From JBKBIP01 sp046297495 (GTDB lineage: Bacteria; Planctomycetota; Planctomycetia; Gemmatales; Gemmataceae): DNA of 64,000 nt. Position 1 is the stretch's first letter; each line of letters begins with the position of its first letter. The notes under the pieces are model-generated. The model was not told the DNA's origin, ran no database searches, and saw only the letters and a program-made list of their open reading frames with translations. The position numbers and the translations under genes were made by a program. Location of the stretch: NCBI GenBank assembly GCA_046297495.1, contig JBKBIP010000019.1, positions 47,166 to 111,165 on the forward strand, in the 5' to 3' direction. Positions 34,888 to 43,233 of the stretch are shown one piece after another.

Positions 34888-35151
34888 ATGACAAGCGACT
34901 ATCTCTTTCCGTGCCAGTTGAGCCGGCATGACTTCTTGTGGACAGCGGGCGCGGCGGCAGTTGGTCTAACCGCGCCGCCGATACGGGCCTTTGGCGACGG
35001 CCAGGGAATCAAGAAGGAAGAGATCGACCAGCAGCACCCCGATAAATTCGCCACGCCACACGCCTTGAGCGTGGATGCGCGTGGTAATCTCTATGTCATC
35101 GAATGGCTGCCCCACGGCCGGCCGCGTAAATTCGCACCTACTCCCCGGTAA
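34888..35151 (+). pseudogene. collapsed gene for a Tat-exported NHL-repeat protein
   Basis: 87 residues: a Tat-like N-terminus (QLSRHDFLWTAGAAAVGL) joined after about 20 residues to DKFATPHALSVDARGNLYVIEWLPHGRPRKF, the form of the last beta-propeller (NHL) strand of secreted planctomycete proteins of several hundred residues. The middle is missing while the frame is kept, so an internal deletion fused the two ends. Too short to fold as a propeller. An alternative is a genuine short exported protein. GGAGCG precedes the ATG. Confidence 0.6.
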
Positions 35152-35175
35152 TAAAGTCTAGCTAGGGTTGTTTCC

Positions 35176-37923
35176 ATGTACGGCATGAAAACGCACTGCT
35201 TGTCGCGGATGCTCTGGATCGTGGTGCTGGGATTCGGTTCTCATGGCATGATCTGGTCGGAGCAGCCAGCCGCGAAACCGAAAAACCAGGCGGAATTAGC
35301 AGGCTCCTGGACGATGGACGACATCATGGCGATGGAGTTCGCGGCCGACCCGCGCTTCGCGCCGCGAGGGGGGACCATCATCTGGGTCAAGGAAACCCCC
35401 AACGAAAAGAAGGGGAAAATCGTCCACAACCTGATGCTTACCGACCTGAGCAGCCCGCGGGAAATTCCGCTCACGCGCGGCGGGCATCATTGCCACGCGC
35501 CGCGCTGGTCGCCGAGCGGCGATCAGGTGGCGTTTCTGTCGGATCGCCCGCCGCCGGACGATGAGGACGACAATGGGGACGCCGAGCGCGTGCGCCTATG
35601 GTGCATCGATCCGCGCGGCGGCGAGCCGTGGCTGCTGCTGTCATTCCCCCGCGACATTCAGGATTTCGCTTGGCTGGACGATGACACCATTGTCTTTACC
35701 GCCGAGGAAAAACCGGGACATGAGGAGCAAGAACGCACGGACAAGAAGGATGGGACCGAGGTTGTCGAGGATGCAACCAGCAATCCCCCCGTGCGCTTGT
35801 TTCGTTTTGATTTGCCCGATCAACGGATTACGCGCATCAGCCGTAACCAGGACCGTATCGAGTGGCTGGCCGTGTCCCCAGATGGACGCTACGTCGTGGC
35901 TTCCCATCAGCGCAGCCTCAGTTTCACCTACGATCATCGCACCCGCCCCGAAGTGGTGCTGTACGACCTGAACAAGGAGGAAAGCCGGCCCCTATTCACG
36001 GATCGCAAGTTCTTCATTCGCCGCGTCGTGTGGCGTCCTGATAGCCGAGGCTTCTACGCCGTCAGCGCCTACACCTCGCATCCGCGCTACCTGATGGCCA
36101 GCGTCGAGCATCTCTATTACCTGGATGCGCGTCAGGGGGAACCAGTTGCCGTCGATCTGGATTGGGAGCGTGGCTTGGCCCTGGAAGGGGAGGAGCTGGC
36201 AGTCACGAATGATGGCTTCGTGACGCTGTTGGCCGATGGCGTCCGGCATCGCGCGGCCCGCTACACGTATGACGGCACGCGCTGGCAACGGCGCTGGCTA
36301 GAGGGGGAACACGTTTCCCACATCCAGTCGTTGCAACTGGCCGCCAATGGCCAGACGCTGTTGTACCTGTATAGCAAAGCATCGGGGCCGCGCCAGTGGT
36401 ACGTCGCCCAGTTGCGCCAGAACCAAGTAACAGCACCGCGGCAAGTCTTCACGCTGGCGCCGGATTTGACGAACAAACGACTCGCACGCACCGAGGCGGT
36501 GCGCTGGCGGGGGGCCGAAACGGAGGAGGTCGAAGGACTGCTGTACTACCCCCTCGATTATCAGCCCGGCCGGCGCTATCCGTTGGTGGTGCAGATTCAC
36601 GGCGGACCGGCTTGGGCCGACTTTGACCGATTTGATAATCGCTGGTCGTATCCTTCCCACCTCTACAGCGCCCGAGGAGCGTTTGTGTTCAAGCCCAACT
36701 ATCATGGCAGCACGCATTACGGCTTGGCGTGGGCCGAATCCTTGGCTGACGGCAAGTATTACGAATTGCCGGTCGTGGACATCGAAAAGGGGATCGATCA
36801 TCTTGTCCAGCGCGGGTTGGTGGACGCGGATCGAGTCGCTTTGGCCGGCTGGTCGAACGGCGCCATTTTGACGATGGCCTTGCTGACGCGGCGCCCGACC
36901 TACCAAGCAGCGGCGGCGGGGGCGGGCGGCGCGGAGTGGGTGGCCGATTGGGGGGCGTGCGAGTTCGGATTAGCGTTCAGCAATTACTACCTGGGGAAGT
37001 CGCCGCTTGAAGACCCACATTTGTACATCAAGAATGCCCCCTTCTATCAATTCGACAAGATTCGCACTCCCACCCTACTCTTCCAAGGCAAGGAAGATCG
37101 TGTCGTCCCCGTGCATCATGGCTGGATGCAGTACCGCGCCTTGCAGCAGCTTGGCAAAGCGCCAGTACGTTACGTGTTGTTCCCCGGCGAGGAGCATGGT
37201 CTGGAACGCTTGGCGCACCAGCGTCGCAAGATGGCGGAGGAATTGGCCTGGTTCGACCGCTACCTGTTTCAGACGACTCCAACGACACTACCGCCCGTCA
37301 AGGCAGATTCGCCGTTGGCCTTGGCGTTGCAACGACAACACGCACGCAGGCACGGTCAGCGGTACGGCGTGCTCCACACGGATCGACTCATCCCCGAAAC
37401 CGTCGCCTGGAACGGCTTGCACGTCGGCCGCTTCGAAGTGACGCGCGCCCAATTCGCTCAATTCGATCCCCAATACGAAGTCGCTCCCGGCACCGACAAC
37501 TACCCCGCCAACGGCATCACGTTCCCCCAAGCCAAAGCGTACTGCGCCTGGCTGAGTCAATGGACCGGACAAACCTATCGCTTGGGGACTTGGGAAGAAA
37601 TGCATGAGTTGTATCAATCCACTGAGCGTCTGGAAAATACGCTCGATCATTGGGCCGGGTACGCTGTCACACCGGAGGACCGCGCGCAACTGCAACCGGT
37701 CTTGCGCCGCTTGGAAGGCAAAGCCCCCTTGCTCCGCGAGGTGGGGCAATTTGCCGGTTACAGCGCCACGATTCCTCTATTCGATTTGGGGGGCAACGTG
37801 GCGGAGTGGGTCAGCACACCGGCAGGGGGGAAGGTCTTGGGGGGAAGCGCCGACCGCAGCGCCGATGACCTGAACGCTCCCCCTGCCCCTGATTATATCG
37901 GTTTGCGCGTGGTCCGCGAGTGA
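35176..37923 (+). CDS. secreted S9 prolyl-oligopeptidase fused to an FGE-sulfatase-type domain
   Basis: 915 residues. A signal peptide (to about residue 30) precedes a seven-bladed propeller region (about 50-430) and an alpha/beta-hydrolase domain (about 440-715). Ser560 is in GWSNGA, Asp641 in GKEDRVV and His674 in GEEHGL: an intact S9 catalytic triad. From about 745 an FGE-sulfatase/SUMF1-like domain follows (LHVGRFEVTRAQFAQF, FPQAKAYCAWLSQWTGQTYRLGTWEEM, DLGGNVAEW, GGSAD, YIGLRVVRE). This C-terminal domain lacks an obvious catalytic Cys pair, so it is more likely a binding or structural domain than a formylglycine generator. Probably a periplasmic dipeptidyl or oligopeptidase. Met4 is an alternative start. 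Confidence 0.88.
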   Translation: MYGMKTHCLSRMLWIVVLGFGSHGMIWSEQPAAKPKNQAELAGSWTMDDIMAMEFAADPRFAPRGGTIIWVKETPNEKKGKIVHNLMLTDLSSPREIPLTRGGHHCHAPRWSPSGDQVAFLSDRPPPDDEDDNGDAERVRLWCIDPRGGEPWLLLSFPRDIQDFAWLDDDTIVFTAEEKPGHEEQERTDKKDGTEVVEDATSNPPVRLFRFDLPDQRITRISRNQDRIEWLAVSPDGRYVVASHQRSLSFTYDHRTRPEVVLYDLNKEESRPLFTDRKFFIRRVVWRPDSRGFYAVSAYTSHPRYLMASVEHLYYLDARQGEPVAVDLDWERGLALEGEELAVTNDGFVTLLADGVRHRAARYTYDGTRWQRRWLEGEHVSHIQSLQLAANGQTLLYLYSKASGPRQWYVAQLRQNQVTAPRQVFTLAPDLTNKRLARTEAVRWRGAETEEVEGLLYYPLDYQPGRRYPLVVQIHGGPAWADFDRFDNRWSYPSHLYSARGAFVFKPNYHGSTHYGLAWAESLADGKYYELPVVDIEKGIDHLVQRGLVDADRVALAGWSNGAILTMALLTRRPTYQAAAAGAGGAEWVADWGACEFGLAFSNYYLGKSPLEDPHLYIKNAPFYQFDKIRTPTLLFQGKEDRVVPVHHGWMQYRALQQLGKAPVRYVLFPGEEHGLERLAHQRRKMAEELAWFDRYLFQTTPTTLPPVKADSPLALALQRQHARRHGQRYGVLHTDRLIPETVAWNGLHVGRFEVTRAQFAQFDPQYEVAPGTDNYPANGITFPQAKAYCAWLSQWTGQTYRLGTWEEMHELYQSTERLENTLDHWAGYAVTPEDRAQLQPVLRRLEGKAPLLREVGQFAGYSATIPLFDLGGNVAEWVSTPAGGKVLGGSADRSADDLNAPPAPDYIGLRVVRE

Positions 37924-37943
37924 TCCCCTGGGATAGACTTGGC

Positions 37944-40343
37944 TCAGCTGGTCAGAAAGCCCCGCAGGTCTCGGATGGCCTCGCCAGGGGTGCCGTAGCG
38001 GAGGGCGGGGTCCTTGGCCAGCATCATGTCCAAGACGTGCTGCAAACCAGCTGGCGCGGCCACGTTGTACTTGCTCAACGGCGTCGGCGACTCGGTGGCG
38101 TGGCGCATGAGCAGGCGGACGAGATTCTTCTCGGCGAAAGGCGGCTCGCCAATCAAACAGTGATAGAACACGCAGCCCAGACTGTAGAGATCGGAGCGGA
38201 TGTCGGCCTGATGCGGGTCGCGTGATTGTTCCGGCGAACGATATTCGGCGGTCCCCAATTGATCGCCAGCCACTGTCACCGCATCGGCCACCCCGGCGGC
38301 CCCATCGTCGAACATGGCCCGTCCCACGCCGATGTCAAGGATTTTCAGCGTGGGGAGCGGCGGCGTTGGGGTGGAAGCTGTCGATAGTCCGCTGCCCACT
38401 AACAGCAAATTGCCCGGCTCGATGTCGCGGTGAACGATGCCCAATTCATGCAGATGCTGCAATCCTTGCAGGGCTTGATAGGTCAAGCGAATCGCTTCCG
38501 CCGCGGGTAGTCTCCCCTGTTGCAACAGCACATCCTTGAGCGTGTCCCCTTCGAGGTATTCCATGACCAGGTAGTGAATGCCCGCGTCCTCACCGGCTTG
38601 GAACGTGCGGATGGTATTGGGATGCGTCAAACGCATGGCCAAGCGGGCTTCGCGGTGGAAGCGGGCCAGGGTGTTCGGATCAGCGGCCTTGGCAGGGGAC
38701 AGCGTCTTGATGGCCACGATCTGTCCGTTGGGCGTGGCGGCCTTGTAGATGCCCGCCAACCGGCCCTGCCCGATGCGTGACAAGACCTTGTACGCGCCGA
38801 AGCGCAGCCGCTCTTGTCGTCGCCCCGTCAAAATGGCTGCCTGGTAATCGGTAAGACAACGTTGAGCCACCAACCACTTGCCGAAGCTCGTCGGGTCTCC
38901 AGCCGCCGCGCCCGCCTCGCGCTGCCAACGCTGAAACAGATTGCGGATTTGGTCCGGGGGAAGCAGCTGGAGCTTGGACATCTGATTGCACATGTTTTGC
39001 ACCGATAAGGCAGAGGCCGACGTGGCAGGGGCTGGCGTGGAAGTTGGCGCGGCTGGTTTCGAGGATGATGCGACCGTGACGGGAGCCGGCGCGGCGGCAG
39101 CGGCGGGTGACGCGACAGGAGGTGATGGCGCTCGCGGCGGCGCGGCGGTAGGTGTCGAAACAGGGGCCGAGGGGGGCGCCGCGGAAGCGTGCGCGTTGGT
39201 TTCCAGCCATTGCAAGTACGCTTGCATCTTCGCATCCGCTTTCTCTTGACGGCGGGTGCGATCATCCGCCGCTAAAAATACTTCCAACGCTTGGGCGGCC
39301 CGTTTGGGAGTCGCAAAACGCTGGTCGGGTACCTTGGCCAACATCTGATCGAGAATCGGTTGCAAGGTAGCCGGCAAGCTCGGATCATAGTGCCGCAGCG
39401 GCGCCGGGGGTTCGGTGGCATGGCGTAGCATCTGCCGAACGGCGTTCTTGTCGGCGAACGGCGATTGACCGACCAGCGCCTCGTACAACACGCAACCCAA
39501 GCTGTAGATGTCGGCGCGAATATCCACCGTGCTGGCATTGCGGGCTTGTTCGGGGGCCATGTACTCCGGCAAGCCCAAGATGCTGCCATCGGTAGTCAGG
39601 TTATGGACATCACGGGGCGCATCCTCGTCGAACACCACGCGCCCCAAGCCGATGTCCAAAATTTTGACTATCCCTTGCCGCGCATCGTCGGGACGGGTGG
39701 CCCCCGGCCGCGGCACCAGCATCAAATTGCTCGGCGTCATGTCGCGGTGGACCAGCCCTTGTTCATGGATGTATTGCAAACCTTGCAGCGCTTGGTGCAG
39801 CCAATGCACCGCCTCGATCATCGGCAACTTGCCACGCCGCTTGAGCACGTCCTTGAGTGTCTCGCCGTCGAGATACTCCATCACCAGGTAATACAGGCCC
39901 TCGGATTCGCCGGTGTGGTAGGTACGCACCACATTGGGATGTTGGAGCTTCACGGCCAAACGGGCCTCGCGGTGGAAGCGGGCGAATGCCTCTCGATCCT
40001 GTGCCTTGGAAGGGGGCAAGACCTTGATGGCCACGATTTGTCCCAAGCGGTGCGACGCCTTGTAAACACCGGCCATGCGCCCCAAACCGATACGGTCCAG
40101 CAACGTGTATTGATTGAGAACATAGCGATCCGTTTGGCCGCGAAACAGGCGATCCGCCTGAAATTCAGTGATATGCTGATGAGCCAGAAGCCAGCGCCGG
40201 AAGCGTTCCAGATCGCTGGCCGCCCCACCCGCTTCCTGGTTCCACTGCTGATACAGCGCGCGGACTTCCGGCGCGGGCAACAGACCGACGCGGGCCATCA
40301 GGTTACAGATACTTTGCACGGAGAGTTGCATGGCGATACCCAT
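37944..40343 (-). CDS. tandem double Ser/Thr protein kinase with atypical catalytic motifs
   Basis: 799 residues, an internal duplication. Each half has an 80-residue N-terminal module (residues 6-72 and 446-512, LSVQ..CN.M....LLP) and a kinase domain. Both halves keep the ATP Lys (107 and 546 in VAIK), the HRD Asp (201, 640) and the following Asn (206, 645). The catalytic-loop Lys is replaced (HRDMTPSN, Thr203; HRDIEPGN, Glu642), and the DFG motif reads DIG in both (Asp230, Asp670). An Ala/Pro-rich linker of 80 residues joins them. No membrane helix, so cytoplasmic. Either an atypical active kinase or a scaffold. Confidence 0.88.
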   Translation of the reverse strand: MGIAMQLSVQSICNLMARVGLLPAPEVRALYQQWNQEAGGAASDLERFRRWLLAHQHITEFQADRLFRGQTDRYVLNQYTLLDRIGLGRMAGVYKASHRLGQIVAIKVLPPSKAQDREAFARFHREARLAVKLQHPNVVRTYHTGESEGLYYLVMEYLDGETLKDVLKRRGKLPMIEAVHWLHQALQGLQYIHEQGLVHRDMTPSNLMLVPRPGATRPDDARQGIVKILDIGLGRVVFDEDAPRDVHNLTTDGSILGLPEYMAPEQARNASTVDIRADIYSLGCVLYEALVGQSPFADKNAVRQMLRHATEPPAPLRHYDPSLPATLQPILDQMLAKVPDQRFATPKRAAQALEVFLAADDRTRRQEKADAKMQAYLQWLETNAHASAAPPSAPVSTPTAAPPRAPSPPVASPAAAAAPAPVTVASSSKPAAPTSTPAPATSASALSVQNMCNQMSKLQLLPPDQIRNLFQRWQREAGAAAGDPTSFGKWLVAQRCLTDYQAAILTGRRQERLRFGAYKVLSRIGQGRLAGIYKAATPNGQIVAIKTLSPAKAADPNTLARFHREARLAMRLTHPNTIRTFQAGEDAGIHYLVMEYLEGDTLKDVLLQQGRLPAAEAIRLTYQALQGLQHLHELGIVHRDIEPGNLLLVGSGLSTASTPTPPLPTLKILDIGVGRAMFDDGAAGVADAVTVAGDQLGTAEYRSPEQSRDPHQADIRSDLYSLGCVFYHCLIGEPPFAEKNLVRLLMRHATESPTPLSKYNVAAPAGLQHVLDMMLAKDPALRYGTPGEAIRDLRGFLTS

Positions 40344-40571
40344 TGCTAAGGAAATTCGTGAAGTGTTCGAGGTGCTGGTGCAGTTTGGTATAGTGACGCT
40401 CGATGGGTCCTATGTTTTCTACATCTGAATGCCGATAGATTATCATGTCGCAGAGGATATGTAAACAAATACCGGAATCATGAATCGCTGCTTCAGAACT
40501 CCCTGATGGGGATATTCCTTCGGTAATCCAGACGGTCGCGGCTTGGAGTTTCTTCAACGATGAATCAAGGC
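40344..40571. other. intergenic, no gene seen
   Basis: The stretch between the kinase gene start and the rsmA stop has frames that only continue neighbouring genes. It is relatively AT-rich near 40360-40470, as expected for the kinase promoter, but no clear -35/-10 pair is visible. Confidence 0.4.
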
Positions 40572-41456
40572 TCAGCCAAACACCGCGCACAAGCGCAAAT
40601 GTTGCTGGATTGTCAAGGTTTCGGCGCGGGCGGCGCCGTCCAGACCCAGTTCGGCCAGGTGCCGATCCACTTCGGCTTTGTCCCGGCGGCCGCTGGGCCA
40701 GCTGGTCAAGGCACCGCGCAGGTTCTTGCGGCGATGGACATACAGCTCCCGCAAGAAATTGCGAAACCGAGCCACGTCGCCGACGCGTGCCCGCTTGGCG
40801 GCGATGGGCTGGACACGGACAATGGCCGACGCCACTTGCGGTCGCGGCCAGAACACCGACGGCGCCAAGCGGCGCACTAGCTCGACATCGGCCAGGCTTT
40901 GCACCAGAACCGCCAAGGCGCCGTAGTCCTTCGTTCCCGGACGCGCGGTCAGCCGTTCGGCAATCTCCCATTGCACGGTGACAACCATACGCTCCATGCC
41001 CACCTCCGCGAGCAAGAAATTGGCGATGACTGGCGTGGCCACCGCATAGGGCAGGTTGGCGACCAGCTTCAACCGCTGGCATCCCGTCGTTTCGCGCAGC
41101 TCGCGCAACCTCCGTAAGACATCGGGGTTCAGCTCGTTCTTGTTCTTGAGGATGTCCGCGTTCAGCAGGGTGACGTTGGCGCGCTCGGCCACGGCTTCTT
41201 GGGTCAAGGCGAAGAAATCGCCGTCGATCTCCACGCTCAGGACATACCCCGCTTCCGCCGCCAGCCGGACGGTCAAACTGCCCGTGCCGCTGCCAACCTC
41301 CAGGACCAAATCCTCCTGCGTCAGCTCAGCTTGCCGCAACAGCAGATCGAGCAAGTTGAGATCGATCAGGAAATTCTGCCCCAGCTTGTTCTTGGGCCGC
41401 AAGCCGCGCTCTTCAAAGAGGTTCCGCAGATAAGAAAGGGTTTGACGAGGTTCCAT
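40572..41456 (-). CDS. rsmA: 16S rRNA dimethyladenosine transferase (RsmA/KsgA)
   Basis: 294 residues. KKLGQNFL-type start (PKNKLGQNFLID), SAM site LEVGSGTGSLTV (52-63), acidic residue in SVEID, and the catalytic NLPY at 134-137. The C-terminal helical domain carries FWPRPQVASAIVR and HRRKNLRGAL. It dimethylates A1518/A1519 of 16S rRNA in late 30S assembly. ribE lies 24 bases upstream on the same strand, so they are probably co-transcribed. The start codon has no strong ribosome site, consistent with coupling to ribE. Confidence 0.95.
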   Translation of the reverse strand: MEPRQTLSYLRNLFEERGLRPKNKLGQNFLIDLNLLDLLLRQAELTQEDLVLEVGSGTGSLTVRLAAEAGYVLSVEIDGDFFALTQEAVAERANVTLLNADILKNKNELNPDVLRRLRELRETTGCQRLKLVANLPYAVATPVIANFLLAEVGMERMVVTVQWEIAERLTARPGTKDYGALAVLVQSLADVELVRRLAPSVFWPRPQVASAIVRVQPIAAKRARVGDVARFRNFLRELYVHRRKNLRGALTSWPSGRRDKAEVDRHLAELGLDGAARAETLTIQQHLRLCAVFG

Positions 41457-41480
41457 TGTTTTATCTGTGGGCGGTGGGCA

Positions 41481-42077
41481 CTATTCACGCAGCGCTCGCA
41501 AACATTTCCACGCATATTTAGCGAAGAGGTCGGTTTCCAGGTTGACGGTGGCGCCGATGGGTTTGAAGCCCAGGGTGGTGTGTTGTAGAGTATGCGGGAT
41601 CAGGGCAACGCTAAAGCGGTCGTTTTCGACATCCACCAGGGTCAAGCTAACGCCATCGACGGCCACGGAGCCCTTGGCTACCATCTGGGCGGCCAACCCG
41701 GCGGGGCAGCGAAACCACATCATCTCCCATTCTCCTTGGGGCCGCCGGTCCACGATCTGCCCCAAGCCATCGACGTGCCCTTGGACCAGGTGCCCGCCGA
41801 GTCGGTCTCCAAGGCGTAAGGCTCGTTCCAGGTTGACACGGTCGCCGGCGCGCAATTCACCCAAGTTCGTTAATCGCAGCGTCTCCGGGCCGACTTGAAA
41901 ATGACAGATATCGCCGGCGCGCTGCACCACGGTCAAGCATACGCCATTGATGGCCACGCTATCCCCGAGCGCGACGTCGGTCAAGATATTCGGTTCGGCC
42001 ACGAGCAACCGCCGGCCGTCTCCTTCGTCCAGCAGCTGTTGAGCCGTGCCCAGAGCCTCGACAATACCCGTGAACAT
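41481..42077 (-). CDS. ribE: riboflavin synthase alpha chain
   Basis: 198 residues, two homologous barrels: the first starts MFTGIVEALG, with GDSVAINGVCLTVV (about 37-50); the second has GHLVQGHVDG (about 95) and KGSVAVDGVSLTLV (about 137). Both N-terminal MFTGI and the repeated VNG.LTV motifs are diagnostic. The enzyme dismutates two molecules of 6,7-dimethyl-8-ribityllumazine to riboflavin. No other rib gene is nearby. It lies downstream of the palindrome 42103-42156. Confidence 0.96.
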   Translation of the reverse strand: MFTGIVEALGTAQQLLDEGDGRRLLVAEPNILTDVALGDSVAINGVCLTVVQRAGDICHFQVGPETLRLTNLGELRAGDRVNLERALRLGDRLGGHLVQGHVDGLGQIVDRRPQGEWEMMWFRCPAGLAAQMVAKGSVAVDGVSLTLVDVENDRFSVALIPHTLQHTTLGFKPIGATVNLETDLFAKYAWKCLRALRE

Positions 42078-42102
42078 GAAGATAGGATAGCGAAAAGATG
42101 TC

Positions 42103-42156
42103 TGGATTCATCGGTTCGCGCCAGCTTTTGGCTTGGAGCGCGAACCGATGAATCCA
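42103..42156. repeat. ATTCATCG palindrome, GG subtype, perfect 18-bp arms
   Basis: TGGATTCATCGGTTCGCG (42103-42120) pairs perfectly with 42139-42156 across an 18-base loop. It lies between pssA and ribE, which point the same way. The best-preserved copy in the window. Confidence 0.9.
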
Positions 42157-42166
42157 AGAGAGAGTG

Positions 42167-42982
42167 TCAATGCCGCAACCCTTTGTCCAAGCTCGTGACC
42201 GGCTCCAGCAGCTGCGGCCGCAGGCTGCGAACCACGACGAAGCGGAGCAAGAAGATCAAGGCATACGACCAAAATATCAGGGTTAAGGCCAGTTCTTTCA
42301 GGATAACGATGATGAAGCCGAGCAGCAAAATTTGCACCAAATGATGAAACTGCCAACGGCCTCGATAGAGGATTTTACCCAGGTGCGGATACGGCACTTG
42401 CGACACCATCAGCATGGCCACGAGCAACGCGCCGATCATGGCCCAAACTTCGACGAGACCAAACACGAAGTTGGGATCGACGGTCCCCCACATCTGCGGC
42501 AGCTGATAGCGCAGAATGGCCAACGACGCCAAGCACCCCCCTGCCGCTGGGGAAGGCAAACCGCGAAAGCGCTTATGGCTGGCTGGGTCGGGGCTATTCT
42601 CCACATTGAACCGGGCCAGCCGCAGCAGCGTGCAGGCCATGTACAGCGTGGCGATGCCGGCCAAGGCTTGGTGCAGCAGAGGGCGCGGCTCCCAGCCCGG
42701 TCCCATGCGCATAAGCAGAAACGCCGGCGCGATGCCGAAACTGATGGCATCGCACAAACTGTCCAACTCGCCGCCGAACTTGCTTGCTGAGCGCGATAGC
42801 CGCGCGACATAGCCGTCAAGGGCGTCGAAGATCATGGCGGCGAAGATTAGCCAGCCGCTCAGGGCGAAGTAGTATTCCGTCTCCAAGGTGCCGTCGATCT
42901 TGCTGGCGTAGGCGATGGCCGCGAAGCCGCAGACCGCGTTGCCCAAGGTCAAGAGTGTGGGAATGATGGCGATGGTTTTCAC
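42167..42982 (-). CDS. pssA: CDP-diacylglycerol-serine O-phosphatidyltransferase
   Basis: 271 residues, membrane protein. The CDP-alcohol phosphotransferase motif is complete: Asp56-Gly57-x2-Ala60-Arg61-x8-Gly70-x3-Asp74-x3-Asp78. The N-terminal NAVCGFAAIAYA and about eight hydrophobic segments fit the type II PssA group. It makes phosphatidylserine, precursor of phosphatidylethanolamine. A class with other head groups (e.g. inositol) is less likely given the length and the N-terminal TLGNAVCGF. Confidence 0.9.
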   Translation of the reverse strand: MKTIAIIPTLLTLGNAVCGFAAIAYASKIDGTLETEYYFALSGWLIFAAMIFDALDGYVARLSRSASKFGGELDSLCDAISFGIAPAFLLMRMGPGWEPRPLLHQALAGIATLYMACTLLRLARFNVENSPDPASHKRFRGLPSPAAGGCLASLAILRYQLPQMWGTVDPNFVFGLVEVWAMIGALLVAMLMVSQVPYPHLGKILYRGRWQFHHLVQILLLGFIIVILKELALTLIFWSYALIFLLRFVVVRSLRPQLLEPVTSLDKGLRH

Positions 42983-43151
42983 GGTTGTCGTTCGCCCCCC
43001 AAGAGTGCCTCAGCCACGGAGTAATCGTTGCGGATATTTTATAAGGATAGCATGAAGACATAAAGAAAAATTTGGCATTGGTGAAAAAATCGGGTGAGTG
43101 CGCGGAAAGTTCGTGGAAAACCAGTCTGTTAGGGGAAGTGAATTATCCACC

Positions 43152-43207
43152 GGCCAGGAAGATGGGGGCCGGATCTCCCATCTGACCTATGGGAGAGCTT
43201 CCTGGCC
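43152..43207 (-). terminator. hairpin 3' of glgX
   Basis: Outer arms GGCCAGGAAG and CTTCCTGGCC (perfect 10 bp) enclose an inner pair TCTCCCA/TGGGAGA. It starts 26 bases after the glgX stop codon on the minus strand. No U tract, so possibly a stem-only terminator. The rest of the 251-bp gap to pssA shows no gene. Confidence 0.5.
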
Positions 43208-43233
43208 AGGGAATAGTAATCGTGCCATTCCCC

